A stretch of 53,495 bases of DNA from Burkholderiaceae bacterium (GTDB lineage Bacteria; Pseudomonadota; Gammaproteobacteria; Burkholderiales; Burkholderiaceae_E), in contig JAHBZV010000017.1 in assembly GCA_019635275.1 (NCBI GenBank), forward strand, positions 1 through 53,495, given 5' to 3'. Under the pieces are notes generated by a model, which worked only from the letters and a program-made list of their open reading frames with translations, had not been told where the DNA came from and did no database searches. The position numbers were made by a program, and so were the translations under genes. Positions 18,189-27,749 of the stretch are shown piece by piece (within the stretch, counting starts at the first letter, position 1; the number at the start of each line of letters is the position of its first letter).

Positions 18189-19758
18189 CAAACGCAGCGC
18201 CGCTTCGCCGCAGGCGCTCAAGGCGCTCGCCTGCGCGGTCGCCGGCGCATGGGTGGGCACTGCCGCGGGCCAGGGTACCGGGCTCTCGATCCCGGTCGAA
18301 CGGCCGATCTTCACGCCCGGCATCCGGGCTGCGGCCACCTACTCCGACAACGTGCTGCTCGCCCCGTCCGGCAAGGAAGACGGCGACATCGTCATCGAGG
18401 CCTCGCCGTACTTCACTGCCGAATCGCTGGCCCCGCGCGCGAAGTACCGCCTGCTCTACCAACTCCGAAACTTCTGGCGCGTGCAGGACGGCGACACGAA
18501 CCTGTTCCGGCATGCGCTCAATGCGACCGGCAGCTTCGCGCTGGTCGAAGACCGCTTCTGGGTCGATCTCGACGGCTACATGGGGACGATCAATGCGTCG
18601 GCCTCAGGCCCGATTGCAGCGGACCCGGCGTCGTCGTTCGTCAATACCACCAACATTCGCCGCTTCAGCATCTCGCCCTGGTATCGCGACCGGCTCGGCA
18701 GTTTCGCGACCTACCAGCTGCGCTACCTGGTCGCGCACACCGCGGGCGGCACCAACAACTTCGCGCTCGCCAAGCTCGACCAGCGCGCCTCGGCGTCGGT
18801 CGACGGCGTCAACGACGGCTCGTCGCCGTGGAACTGGCGCTGGTACGGTGAATTCCAGCAGCGCGAATTCGAATCGAACGTCACGCGCAACCGGCGCACC
18901 TCCGGCGTTGCGTTGTATTACCGGCTCAACCCGCAACTGCGCGTCTTCGGCACCGTCGACTACGAGCAGATCGATGGATTGCGCAACCGCGACGGCGACG
19001 ACTTCGGCTACGGACCCGGCGCGGGCTTCGACTGGACGCCCAACTCGCGCACCAGCGTCAGTGCGTCGGCCTCGCGACGCTATTACGGCACGGTGGGCAA
19101 TGCGCGCGCGGCCTACACCACGAACCGGTCGACACTGGGCGTGCAGTTCTCGCGCTCGGTGTTCACCAGCGCCGACGCTTCGCTGCTCTTCTTCGACCCG
19201 CTTTCGCTCACGTCGGGTGACCTCGGCACGATCAATCCTGTCATGGCCAACCTGCTGGCGGCTGGCATCGTGCTGCCCGTCGGCACGACGCTCACGCAGA
19301 GCCTGGTGACCGACGCGGCCGTCCTCGACCGTCGCATCACCGCGTTCTACGGGCTGTACGGTGCGCGCAACTCGCTGACCTTCTCGCTGTTCGCCTCGAA
19401 CCGCGAATCGACGACCGAGCTCGCGACAAGCACCGCAGTGTCGGGAATCCGCGGCACCGGCACGGCGGGAAGCATCTTCGTCGGCGAGCTGCGAGAGCGT
19501 GGCGGAGCCGTCGTCTATCAGCACCGGCTCGATGCGCGCTCGTCGATCGACGTCACGCTCGACCAGCGGCGCAACTCCTCGCCCAGCGCGGGCTTCGACA
19601 CGCGGGCGACGACGCTTCGCGCCGGCTACACCACGCGGGTCACCGCGGATACCGCCTTCTTCGGCGGTGTCCGGCACACGCGGCAGACCGCCAGCGGAAC
19701 CGGCGCCAAATACGACGAGAACGCGATCTACGGCGGCATCGACGTGCGCTTCCGATAG
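18142..19758 (+). CDS. PEP-CTERM system-associated outer-membrane beta-barrel protein
   Basis: A 538-residue protein of the outer-membrane barrel family always found in exosortase A loci; its function is unproven, but it is presumably part of the export pore or its partner. A signal peptide (hydrophobic core near ALACAVAGAWVGTAAG) precedes alternating beta-strand sequence with many aromatic residues (YSDNVLLAP, RLLYQLRNFWR, YRLNPQLRVFGTVDY) and it ends in a barrel-like strand, GGIDVRFR. The only usable start before the signal peptide is TTG 18142, inside the kinase gene (47-bp overlap); AAGG about 10 bp upstream could serve as ribosome binding site. The start is thus well placed but unusual. 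Confidence 0.85.
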   Translation: MKPAATTRATATVRRSKRSAASPQALKALACAVAGAWVGTAAGQGTGLSIPVERPIFTPGIRAAATYSDNVLLAPSGKEDGDIVIEASPYFTAESLAPRAKYRLLYQLRNFWRVQDGDTNLFRHALNATGSFALVEDRFWVDLDGYMGTINASASGPIAADPASSFVNTTNIRRFSISPWYRDRLGSFATYQLRYLVAHTAGGTNNFALAKLDQRASASVDGVNDGSSPWNWRWYGEFQQREFESNVTRNRRTSGVALYYRLNPQLRVFGTVDYEQIDGLRNRDGDDFGYGPGAGFDWTPNSRTSVSASASRRYYGTVGNARAAYTTNRSTLGVQFSRSVFTSADASLLFFDPLSLTSGDLGTINPVMANLLAAGIVLPVGTTLTQSLVTDAAVLDRRITAFYGLYGARNSLTFSLFASNRESTTELATSTAVSGIRGTGTAGSIFVGELRERGGAVVYQHRLDARSSIDVTLDQRRNSSPSAGFDTRATTLRAGYTTRVTADTAFFGGVRHTRQTASGTGAKYDENAIYGGIDVRFR

Positions 19759-19767
19759 GCCCCAGCG

Positions 19768-20925
19768 ATGTACGAGTCGTTCTACGGACTGACCGCCAAG
19801 CCGTTCCAGCTCAGCCCCGACCCCGAGTTCTTCTTCGGCAGCCGCGGCCATCGCCGGGCGATGGCCTATCTCGAGTACGGCCTGCACCAGGCGGAGGGGT
19901 TCATCGTCGTGACCGGCGAGGTCGGCGCCGGCAAGACCACGCTCGTGCAGCAGCTGCTGCGCCGGCTGCCGGTGAACAACGTGGTGCCGGTGCAGGTCGT
20001 GACGACGCAACTCGAAGCCGAAGACCTGGTTCGCATCGTCGCCAGTTCGTTCGGGCTGCCCGCCGACGCACAAGACAAGTCGACACTGCTGATCCGCCTG
20101 GAGCAGTACCTGCGCCAGCTGCACGCCGAGGGCAAGCGCGCGCTGCTGATCGTCGACGAGGCGCAGAACCTCGGAGCGCGCGCGATCGAAGAGCTGCGCA
20201 TGCTGTCGAACTTCCAGGTCGGCACCAAGGCGATCCTGCAGAGCTTCCTGCTGGGCCAGCCCGAGCTGCGCGACCTGATGCAGCGCCCCGAGATGCGCCA
20301 GCTCAAGCAGCGCATCATCGCGGCCTACCACCTCGGCCCGCTCGATCGCGCCGAGACGCAGCAGTACATCGAGCACCGCCTCGCGCACGTCGGCTGGAAG
20401 AACGACCCGGCGTTCGACACGGCCGCGTTCGACCGCATCTTCGCCGTCACGCACGGCATTCCGCGGCGAATCAACTCGCTGGCCGACCGGCTGCTGCTCA
20501 GCGGCTTCCTCGCCGAGCGCCACCAGCTGGGCGAGCAGGACGTGGCCGAAGTCGCCGACGAACTGCGGCTCGAGCTGGGCCCGCGCCGAGGGTTCCTGCG
20601 CGACACTGCGGCGGCGCCCGCCGAGAGCGAGCGCGCATCCGCCGAAGCGCTCGAGGACTTCGGCGACGAGCTCGACGCGGTCTCCACTTCGGCCGACCTG
20701 AATGGATCGCGCGGCGGCGACGACCGGATCGCGCTACCGGGCAAGGGCGTGAACGGCAGCGGGCGCCGGTCCGAGGCGTCGACGGGCCGCATGGCCGACC
20801 TCGAGCACCGCGTGGAGATGCTCGAGTCGGCCACCGGCATGATCTTCGGCGCGCTGAAGAAGGTGCTTCGGCTGCTGCGCGGTCGCGCCTCGGGCGCCGA
20901 AGCGACGGAGCGCGACTCGCCGTGA
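19768..20925 (+). CDS. XrtA-associated AAA ATPase (ExeA-like)
   Basis: A 385-residue ATPase starting with the family signature MYESFYGLTAKPFQL and FFGSRGHRRA. Walker A is TGEVGAGKTTL (about 49-59) and Walker B ALLIVDEAQNL (about 128-138); an arginine-rich lid follows with GIPRRINSLADRLLL. The last 110 residues are acidic and Ser/Ala-rich and end in a probable coiled coil (LEHRVEMLESATG). ExeA-like ATPases help assemble envelope machines; in XrtA loci this one is a constant partner of the barrel and deacetylase genes. The next gene starts at a GTGA overlap. Confidence 0.9.
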   Translation: MYESFYGLTAKPFQLSPDPEFFFGSRGHRRAMAYLEYGLHQAEGFIVVTGEVGAGKTTLVQQLLRRLPVNNVVPVQVVTTQLEAEDLVRIVASSFGLPADAQDKSTLLIRLEQYLRQLHAEGKRALLIVDEAQNLGARAIEELRMLSNFQVGTKAILQSFLLGQPELRDLMQRPEMRQLKQRIIAAYHLGPLDRAETQQYIEHRLAHVGWKNDPAFDTAAFDRIFAVTHGIPRRINSLADRLLLSGFLAERHQLGEQDVAEVADELRLELGPRRGFLRDTAAAPAESERASAEALEDFGDELDAVSTSADLNGSRGGDDRIALPGKGVNGSGRRSEASTGRMADLEHRVEMLESATGMIFGALKKVLRLLRGRASGAEATERDSP

Positions 20926-21770
20926 GCGCCGGGCAGCCCGTGAACGCGATGTCGATCGACGTCGAGGACTACTTCCAGGTCGCAGCGTTCGCCCCGTACA
21001 TCGAGCGCCATCGCTGGGACGGCATGGAGTGCCGCGTCGAGCGCAATGTCGCACTCATCCTCGACCTGCTCGACCGGCACGCGACGAAGGCCACATTCTT
21101 CACGCTCGGCTGGATCGCCGAACGCTATCCTGCCCTCGTGAAAGAGATCGTCGCCCGCGGACACGAGCTCGCCAGCCACGGCTACGGCCACCTGCGTGCG
21201 AGCGACCAGACACCCGATTCGTTCCGGGAAGACCTGGCCGTCGCCAAGGCGCTCCTCGAGGACATCGGCGGGGTCGCGGTCACCGGCTACCGGGCACCGA
21301 GCTTCTCGATCGGCGAAGGCAACCTCTGGGCGCACGACGTGATCGCCGAGACGGGGCACCGCTACAGCTCCAGCGTCTACCCGATCGCACACGACCACTA
21401 CGGCATGCCGGCGGCACCTCGGTTCGCCTGGCGCACCGACTCGGGCGTGGTCGAGATTCCGCCCAGTTCGCTCAGGGTCCTGGGCCGCAACCTGCCGGCT
21501 TCGGGCGGCGGCTACTTCCGGCTACTGCCGTATCCCGTCTCGCGCTGGAGCATCCAGCGCATCAACCGGCAGGACGGCCAGTCTTGCATCTTCTACTTCC
21601 ACCCGTGGGAAGTCGATCCCCATCAGCCGCGCATCGCGCAAGCCGGCGCGAAGTCGAAATTCCGCCACTACCTGAACCTCGACCGGATGGCCTCCCGACT
21701 CGACCGGCTGCTGGCCGACTTCCGCTGGGACCGGGTCGATCGCGTCTTCGCCGAACACCTCGCCCACTGA
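20922..21770 (+). CDS. XrtA-system polysaccharide deacetylase (DUF3473 type)
   Basis: A 282-residue NodB-fold carbohydrate deacetylase. The metal-binding aspartates are in MSIDVEDYFQV, the second motif is ELASHGYGHL, and GYRAPSFSIGEGN is the next conserved motif. The C-terminal part with GGGYFRLLPYP and FYFHPWEVDPHQPR is the DUF3473 extension of PEP-CTERM deacetylases. It probably removes N-acetyl groups from the exopolysaccharide. GTG 20922 overlaps the ATPase stop by 4 bp (GTGA), implying coupled translation; an internal ATG at 20949 (MSIDVEDYF) is less likely to be the start. No signal peptide is visible. Confidence 0.9.
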   Translation: MSAGQPVNAMSIDVEDYFQVAAFAPYIERHRWDGMECRVERNVALILDLLDRHATKATFFTLGWIAERYPALVKEIVARGHELASHGYGHLRASDQTPDSFREDLAVAKALLEDIGGVAVTGYRAPSFSIGEGNLWAHDVIAETGHRYSSSVYPIAHDHYGMPAAPRFAWRTDSGVVEIPPSSLRVLGRNLPASGGGYFRLLPYPVSRWSIQRINRQDGQSCIFYFHPWEVDPHQPRIAQAGAKSKFRHYLNLDRMASRLDRLLADFRWDRVDRVFAEHLAH

Positions 21771-21783
21771 ACCGCAGCACCCG

Positions 21784-22881
21784 GTGGCTTCCGACATGAA
21801 CGCAGTGACCGAAGCGTGGCCCGTCGAATCCGCACCCCGCGCGGCCGACGCTGAACCCGTCCGGGTCGCCGTCGCCGGCGACGCCGACGCGCGCGACTGG
21901 CAGGCCTGGATCGAGCGCCACCCGCAGGCGACGATCTACCACGACTGGGCTTGGCGCGGCATCCTCGCGAAGGCGTTCGGCCATCGCCCGCACTTCCTGG
22001 TCGCACGGCGCGGCGGTCGCATGGTCGGCGTGCTGCCGCTCGCGCAGGTGAAGACACTGCTGTTCGGCCACTCGCTGGTGAGCCTCCCCTTCTGCCCGTA
22101 CGCGGGCCCGCTGGGCGAAGACCGCGAAACACTCGACGCGCTCGACCGGCACGCCGAGGCGCTGGGCCGCGAACTCGGCGTCGATCACCTCGAGTACCGC
22201 AGCCTGGGCGAGTCGCATCGCGGCTGGCCGTCGCAGGACCTCTACGTGGTGTTCCGCAAGCCGATGAGCGCGGACCATGAAGCGAACATGAACGCGATCC
22301 CGCGCAAGCAGCGCGCGATGGTGCGCAAAGGCATCAAGGCGGGCCTCGCGAGCGAGGTCGGCGACCTCGACACGTTCTTCCGGCTGTTCTCGGACAACGT
22401 GCACCGGCACGGCACGCCGGCGCACAGCCGCCGCTTCTTCGCGCTGATGCTCGAGGCCTTCGGCGAGCGCGCCGACATCCTCATCGTGCGCGACGCGCAG
22501 GGCGTGCCGGTGAGCGGTGTCCTCAGCCTGTATTTCCGCGACGAGGCGCTGCCGATGCACGCGGGCGACGACGTGCGCGCGCGCGAGCTGGCCGCCAACG
22601 ACTTCAAGTACTGGGAGCTGATGCGCCGCTCGGTCGACCGCGGCTACCGGGTGTTCAACTACGGACGCAGCAAGCGCGGCACCGGCCCGTTCGACTTCAA
22701 GAAGAACTGGGGCTTCGAGCCCACGCCGCTCACCTACGAATACCGGCTGTTCAGGCGCGACGCGATTCCGCAGAACAATCCGCTGAACCCGAAGTACCGG
22801 CTGATGATCGAGACCTGGCGCAGGTTGCCGCGCTGGCTGGTCAACGCGATCGGCCCGTACCTGGTACGCGGGCTCGGTTGA
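21784..22881 (+). CDS. FemAB-family XrtA/PEP-CTERM-associated protein
   Basis: A 365-residue protein of the FemAB/GNAT-like superfamily in the PEP-CTERM subgroup. It shows WIERHPQATIYHDWAWRGI near the N-terminus, the paired acyltransferase folds, and a C-terminal segment with YRVFNYGRSKRGTGPFDFK. FemAB proteins add amino acids to peptidoglycan precursors from aminoacyl-tRNA; for this subgroup the acceptor is unknown and may be a sugar of the exopolysaccharide. The start may be GTG 21784 or ATG 21796; neither has a clear ribosome binding site. It lies 13 bp after the deacetylase and directly before xrtA. Confidence 0.88.
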   Translation: MASDMNAVTEAWPVESAPRAADAEPVRVAVAGDADARDWQAWIERHPQATIYHDWAWRGILAKAFGHRPHFLVARRGGRMVGVLPLAQVKTLLFGHSLVSLPFCPYAGPLGEDRETLDALDRHAEALGRELGVDHLEYRSLGESHRGWPSQDLYVVFRKPMSADHEANMNAIPRKQRAMVRKGIKAGLASEVGDLDTFFRLFSDNVHRHGTPAHSRRFFALMLEAFGERADILIVRDAQGVPVSGVLSLYFRDEALPMHAGDDVRARELAANDFKYWELMRRSVDRGYRVFNYGRSKRGTGPFDFKKNWGFEPTPLTYEYRLFRRDAIPQNNPLNPKYRLMIETWRRLPRWLVNAIGPYLVRGLG

Positions 22882-22892
22882 GGGGCGCCGCT

Positions 22893-24527
22893 GTGGCGAG
22901 CCGGTTGCCGCACGACGCGCCCGACGCGGTCTCCGGCCCGATGGCGCAGGCGACGCCGTCGCGGCGCTGGGTGCCGGTGTTCGCCGCATTCGTCTTCGCG
23001 TGCCTGCTGTCGATCGCGGCGTTTCCCGACGCCTGGCTCTCGATGGCCTACGTCTGGTGGACGTCGGACACCTTCGCGCACGGCTTCATCGCGCTGCCCT
23101 GCGCCGCCTGGATGATCTGGCGCCGGCGCGACGACTGGGCGCAGGTCGAGCAGCGCGCGTGGTGGCCGGGGCTGGCGGCAGTGCTCGGCTGCGGCGCGCT
23201 GTGGCTGGCCGGCCGCCTGGGCGGGGTCGCGTCGATCGAGGAACTCGCGGCGGTCGCCGCCATCCCGGCGACGCTGCTGCTGCTGGCCGGCCCGTCGATC
23301 GTCCGCGCGCTGGCCTTCCCGCTCGCGTTCCTGTTCTTCGCAGTGCCGATCGGCGAGTTCCTCACGCCGATCATGATGGACTACACCGCCGACGCCACGG
23401 TGATGGCGCTGCGCTGGTCGGGCGTGCCGGTCTATCGCGAAGGGTTGCACTTCATGGTGCCCACCGGGCGCTGGTCGGTGGTCGAAGCCTGCAGCGGATT
23501 GCGCTACCTGATCGCGTCGCTGGCGCTGGGCGTGCTCTACGCGTACCTGCAGTTCCGCACGCTGCGCTACCGGCTGATGTTCATCGCCATGGCGGTCGCC
23601 GTGCCGATCGTCGCGAACTGGATCCGCGCTTACATGATCGTGATGCTCGGCCACCTGTCGGGCATGCGTATCGCCACCGGCGTCGATCACCTCGTCTACG
23701 GGTGGGTCTTCTTCGGGATCGTGATGGCGGCGATGTTCTGGTTCGGGTCACGCTGGCGCGAGCCGGCGACGGCCGAACCGGCCCCCCCGGCCGAGCCTTC
23801 CGGGGGCGGCACGGGCGCGCCCGGAGTCGCGCCAGCCAGTCTGCCCACCCAGGGTGGGGCGGCCCCGCGCCGTCCGGTCGTCATCGCTGCGCTCGTCGCG
23901 GCGGCCGCCGTGCTGGCCTGGCGCCCCGTCGCCGGTGCGATGCTGGCGGCGACCCACCCGATCCAGGTCGGCCCCGCCCTGCGCGCGGCGCTCGCCGCCT
24001 TCCCCGAGGCGCCCGCCCTGCCCTTCGAGCCCGCCTATTTCGACGCGCGCGAAGCAGTGAGGCTGTCGCGCAGCGTCGACGGGCAACCGGTCGACGTGCA
24101 CGCGTTCTACTACGCGCGCCAGCACGAATCGCAGGAGATGATCCACGCGCGCAACACGCTGGTGAAGCTCGACGACCCCCGGTGGTCGATCCGCTCGAGC
24201 GGCAGCGAGTCGACACCGTTCGGCCAGGCCGCCTCCTATCGTCTTGTCAGCCCTGGTGGCGCGATGCTCCTCGTCTGGCACTGGTATGCGGTGGACGGCT
24301 GGCAGTCGCCAAGCGCCTATCGCGCGAAGGCCGCCACCGCGTGGTCGCTCGCCACAGGCCACGGCGACCATTCGGTGGCGGTGACGCTGGCCACGCCGAT
24401 CGGCGACGAAGGCGGCGCTGCCGCGCTGCAGTCCGCGCGCTCGCGCCTCGCGAAGGCCGCCACGGCGCTCGCTCCGGCGGTCGACGCCGCCTCCCGTGGG
24501 CGCACCGCGACAGCGGGCGCGCAATGA
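22893..24527 (+). CDS. xrtA: Exosortase A (XrtA) fused to an EpsI domain
   Basis: A 544-residue inner-membrane cysteine transpeptidase-like enzyme that recognises and cleaves PEP-CTERM sorting signals. The N-terminal half has about eight transmembrane helices; the catalytic triad is Cys200 (VVEACSGLRY), Arg245 (ANWIRAYMIV) and His266 (GVDHLVYGW), all intact. After a Pro/Gly-rich linker (about 285-320) and another membrane helix comes a soluble EpsI-type domain (about 360-520). GTG 22893 is chosen because GAGGGG lies 7 bp before it; a TTG at 22878 overlapping the femAB stop is the alternative. The next glycosyltransferase gene begins just downstream. Confidence 0.94.
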   Translation: MASRLPHDAPDAVSGPMAQATPSRRWVPVFAAFVFACLLSIAAFPDAWLSMAYVWWTSDTFAHGFIALPCAAWMIWRRRDDWAQVEQRAWWPGLAAVLGCGALWLAGRLGGVASIEELAAVAAIPATLLLLAGPSIVRALAFPLAFLFFAVPIGEFLTPIMMDYTADATVMALRWSGVPVYREGLHFMVPTGRWSVVEACSGLRYLIASLALGVLYAYLQFRTLRYRLMFIAMAVAVPIVANWIRAYMIVMLGHLSGMRIATGVDHLVYGWVFFGIVMAAMFWFGSRWREPATAEPAPPAEPSGGGTGAPGVAPASLPTQGGAAPRRPVVIAALVAAAAVLAWRPVAGAMLAATHPIQVGPALRAALAAFPEAPALPFEPAYFDAREAVRLSRSVDGQPVDVHAFYYARQHESQEMIHARNTLVKLDDPRWSIRSSGSESTPFGQAASYRLVSPGGAMLLVWHWYAVDGWQSPSAYRAKAATAWSLATGHGDHSVAVTLATPIGDEGGAAALQSARSRLAKAATALAPAVDAASRGRTATAGAQ

Positions 24528-24541
24528 GAAAGGACCGCCGC

Positions 24542-25795
24542 ATGGACACGGCCCGCGCCCACATCGTCCACGTCGTGCACCGTCTCGACACCGGCGGGAT
24601 GGAGAACGGGCTTGTCAACCTGGTCAACCGGCTGCCCGCCAGCCGCTTCCGCCACACGATCGTGTCGTTGACCGGCGTCGGCCCGATCGCCGACCGGATC
24701 GCCAATCGCGACGTCGAGGTGGTGCGCCTGGACCGGCGACCCGGTCCGCTGTCGCGCGAACTGCCGCGCCTGTGGCGGCTGTTCCGGTCGCTACGCCCGT
24801 CGCTGGTGCACACCCGGAACGTCGGCACGCTCGAAGCGCAGATCGCTGCGACATTGGCACGCGTGCCTGCACGGGTTCACGGTGAACACGGCTGGGAGGT
24901 GCACGACATCGTCGGCAGCAACCCGTCGCTGTTGCGCACTCGGCGCTGGCTGCGCCGGCTGGTGCACGCGCAAGTCGCCCTGTCCACGCCGACGTTCGAA
25001 TTCCTTCGCGATCGTGTCGGCGTGCCGCCCGACCGCCTGGTGTCGATCTGCAACGGCGTCGATACCGAGCGGTTCCGCCCGCGCGACCCGGTGCACGAGC
25101 CGCCGCGCGACTTCGCCGCACTGGGCGGCCCGGCGTGGCGACCCGACTCGATCGTCGTCGGCTACGTCGGGCGGTTGGCCGACGTCAAGAATCCGCTGCT
25201 GCTGGTGCGCGCGTTCGAAGCTCTGGCAGCCCGATTGCGCGCGAGCGACCCTGTGCTCGCCGCGCGCCTGAAGCTGGCGATGATCGGCCACGGCCCGCTG
25301 GCCGGCGTGCTGCGCGAGCACCTGCAACATACGCCGCTGCGCGACGCGGTCTGGATGGCTGGCGACCGGCAGGACATCCCGGTGCTGATGCGCGCGTTCG
25401 ACCTCTACGCGCTGCCGTCGCTCGCCGAGGGCATCAACAATACGCTGCTCGAAGCGATGGCGAGCGGCCTGCCGGTGATCGCCTCCCGGGTCGGCGGCAA
25501 CGCCGAACTCGTGGTCGACGGCGGCTGCGGTGCGCTGTTCGAATCCGAGGACGCCGCCGGACTCACTGCGGTACTGTCGGCCTACGCGCTCGACCCCGCG
25601 CTGCGCGCGCGCCACGGCGCGCAGGCGCGCCAGCGCGCCGTCGGGCGGTTCGGCCTCGACAGGATGGTCGACGCCTACGAGGATCTCTACACCCGGCTGC
25701 TGGTGCGTCGCGGCGCGATGCCCAAGGGCTGGGGCGATGCGTCGGTCCGGCACGCCGCGGCTGGCGACACGGTCCCCCAATTCCCCACGAGCTGA
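24542..25795 (+). CDS. GT4 glycosyltransferase, XrtA-associated (stp2 type)
   Basis: A 417-residue GT-B glycosyltransferase. The N-terminus MDTARAHIVHVVHRLDTGGMENGLVNLV in the XrtA-associated stp2 group has the acceptor-side signature HRLDTGGMENG. The C-terminal donor site has VGYVGRLADVKNPLLLV and the E(x7)E motif in AEGINNTLLEAMASGLPVI. It transfers a sugar from an NDP donor to the lipid-linked repeat unit in the cytosol; the sugar is unknown. ATG 24542 is chosen for AGGA 7 bp upstream; another ATG at 24524 overlaps the xrtA stop (ATGA) and would add six residues. Confidence 0.92.
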   Translation: MDTARAHIVHVVHRLDTGGMENGLVNLVNRLPASRFRHTIVSLTGVGPIADRIANRDVEVVRLDRRPGPLSRELPRLWRLFRSLRPSLVHTRNVGTLEAQIAATLARVPARVHGEHGWEVHDIVGSNPSLLRTRRWLRRLVHAQVALSTPTFEFLRDRVGVPPDRLVSICNGVDTERFRPRDPVHEPPRDFAALGGPAWRPDSIVVGYVGRLADVKNPLLLVRAFEALAARLRASDPVLAARLKLAMIGHGPLAGVLREHLQHTPLRDAVWMAGDRQDIPVLMRAFDLYALPSLAEGINNTLLEAMASGLPVIASRVGGNAELVVDGGCGALFESEDAAGLTAVLSAYALDPALRARHGAQARQRAVGRFGLDRMVDAYEDLYTRLLVRRGAMPKGWGDASVRHAAAGDTVPQFPTS

Positions 25796-25802
25796 CGCGT
25801 CC

Positions 25803-27749
25803 ATGTGCGGCATCACCGGCATCTTCGATTCGCGCGCGCCGCGCAGCCCCGACGAGGCGCTGCTGCGCCGGATGAACGACATCCAGTTCCACCGCGGCCC
25901 CGACGAGGGCTCGGTGCACGTCGAGCCGCACGTCGGCTTCGGGCACCGGCGCCTGTCGATCATCGACGTCGCCACCGGGCAGCAGCCGCTCTTCAACGAG
26001 GACCACAGCGTCGTCGTCGTCTTCAACGGCGAGATCTACAACTTCCAGGCTCTCGCCGCCGAGCTCGAGGCGGCCGGCCACGTGTTCCGCACGCGAAGCG
26101 ACACCGAGGTGATCGTCCACGGCTGGGAGCAGTGGGGCGAGGCCTGCGTCGAGCGTTTCCGCGGCATGTTCGCGTTCGCGCTGTGGGACCGCAACCGGCA
26201 GACGCTGTTCATGGCGCGCGACCGGCTCGGCGTGAAGCCGCTGCACTATGCGGTGCTGTCGGACGGCCAGCTGCTGTTCGGTTCGGAGCTGAAGACGATC
26301 GTCGCGCACCCGGCCTTCGGACGCGAGCTCGACGACCGGGCGATCGAAGACTACTTTGCGTTCGGCTACATCCCCGATCCGCGGACGATCTACCGCGGCG
26401 CGGCCAAGCTCTCGCCGGCGCACACGCTCACTTGGCGCGTCGGCGAACGGGCGCCGCGCGTGCGCCGCTACTGGGACGTGAACTTCGAACCCGACGCAGG
26501 CATCACGCTGGACGACGCCTGCGCACAGCTGCGCGAGAAGCTCACCGAATCCGTGAAGCTGCGGATGATCTCGGAAGTGCCGCTCGGCGCGTTCCTGTCC
26601 GGCGGCGTCGATTCGAGCGCGGTGGTGGCGGCGATGGCAGGCCTGTCCGACTCTCCAGTCAAGACCTGCTCGATCGGCTTCGACGTCGCCTCGTTCAACG
26701 AGTCCGAGTTCGCGCAGCGGGTCGCCGAGCGTTACCACACCGACCACTATACCGAGACGGTGCGCAGCGACGATTTCGGCCTGATCGACCGGCTCGCGAG
26801 CCTCTACGACGAGCCGTACGCCGACAGCTCGGCCATTCCCACCTACCGCGTCTGCGAGCTCGCGCGCAAGCGCGTCACCGTCGCGCTGTCGGGCGACGGC
26901 GGCGACGAGACCTTCGGCGGCTACCGGCGCTACAAGTTCCACGTGCGCGAGCAGGCGCTGCGCGACCGGCTGCCCGCCGGACTGCGCCAGATGCTGTTCG
27001 GCACCCTGGGCCGGGTATACCCGAAGTTCGACTCGATGCCGCGGATGTTCCGCGCCCGCGCGACCTTCCAGGCGCTGGCCCGCGACGCCGTCGAGGCCTA
27101 TTGCCATTCGGTGTCGATCGTCCGAGACGACGACCGGGCGACGCTGTTCTCCCCCGAATTCCGGCGCCGGCTCGGCGGCTACCGCGCGCGCGACGTCTTC
27201 GCTGCGCACGCGCTGCGCGCACCCGCCGACGACCCGCTATCGCTGATCCAGTACCTGGACTACCAGACGTATCTTCCGGGCGACATCAACACCAAGGTCG
27301 ACCGGGCCAGCATGGCACACTCGCTCGAGGTGCGCGAGCCGCTGATGGACCACGAGCTGGTCGAGTGGGCCGCTCGCCTGCCGTCGTCGCTGAAGCTCTC
27401 GGGCGGCGAAGGCAAGCTGGTGCTGAAGAAGGCGATGGAGCCGCTCTTGCCGCACGACGTGCTGTACCGGCCCAAGATGGGGTTCGCGGTGCCGCTCGTC
27501 GACTGGTTCCGCGGGCCGCTGCGCGGCGAGGTGCAGCGGGTGCTGAAGGGCGAGGCACTGGCCGCCACGGGGATCTTCGATCCGCGGGCGCTCTCGCGCA
27601 TCGCCGACGAGCACCTGTCGGGACAGCGCGACCGCAGCGCGATGATCTGGAGCCTGCTGATGTTCGAACGGTTCACGACCGGCATGGGCGGCGTCGACGG
27701 CCGATACGCCGCGCGCTCCGCCGGCGTCGAGGAATCCGTCGATGCGTGA
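25803..27749 (+). CDS. XrtA-associated class II amidotransferase (asparagine-synthase family)
   Basis: A 648-residue AsnB-like enzyme. The start MCGITGIFD exposes Cys2, the glutaminase nucleophile, after Met removal; the glutaminase domain continues with RGPDEGSVHV and VVFNGEIYNF. The synthetase domain has the ATP pyrophosphatase loop SGGVDSS (about 266-272) and LSGDGGDETFGGYRRY. In XrtA loci this family is called amidotransferase 1; it probably amidates a uronic-acid carboxyl or a similar group of the polysaccharide, which would fit the tviB product. Only 7 bp separate it from the glycosyltransferase, and it overlaps the O-ligase gene by 8 bp. Confidence 0.93.
   Translation: MCGITGIFDSRAPRSPDEALLRRMNDIQFHRGPDEGSVHVEPHVGFGHRRLSIIDVATGQQPLFNEDHSVVVVFNGEIYNFQALAAELEAAGHVFRTRSDTEVIVHGWEQWGEACVERFRGMFAFALWDRNRQTLFMARDRLGVKPLHYAVLSDGQLLFGSELKTIVAHPAFGRELDDRAIEDYFAFGYIPDPRTIYRGAAKLSPAHTLTWRVGERAPRVRRYWDVNFEPDAGITLDDACAQLREKLTESVKLRMISEVPLGAFLSGGVDSSAVVAAMAGLSDSPVKTCSIGFDVASFNESEFAQRVAERYHTDHYTETVRSDDFGLIDRLASLYDEPYADSSAIPTYRVCELARKRVTVALSGDGGDETFGGYRRYKFHVREQALRDRLPAGLRQMLFGTLGRVYPKFDSMPRMFRARATFQALARDAVEAYCHSVSIVRDDDRATLFSPEFRRRLGGYRARDVFAAHALRAPADDPLSLIQYLDYQTYLPGDINTKVDRASMAHSLEVREPLMDHELVEWAARLPSSLKLSGGEGKLVLKKAMEPLLPHDVLYRPKMGFAVPLVDWFRGPLRGEVQRVLKGEALAATGIFDPRALSRIADEHLSGQRDRSAMIWSLLMFERFTTGMGGVDGRYAARSAGVEESVDA

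Noticed and set aside
23000-24541. N-terminal extension of the GT4 frame through the xrtA gene
   Set aside because: The extension is out of frame with xrtA and Arg-rich without homology; a ribosome binding site and the family N-terminus mark the start at 24542.
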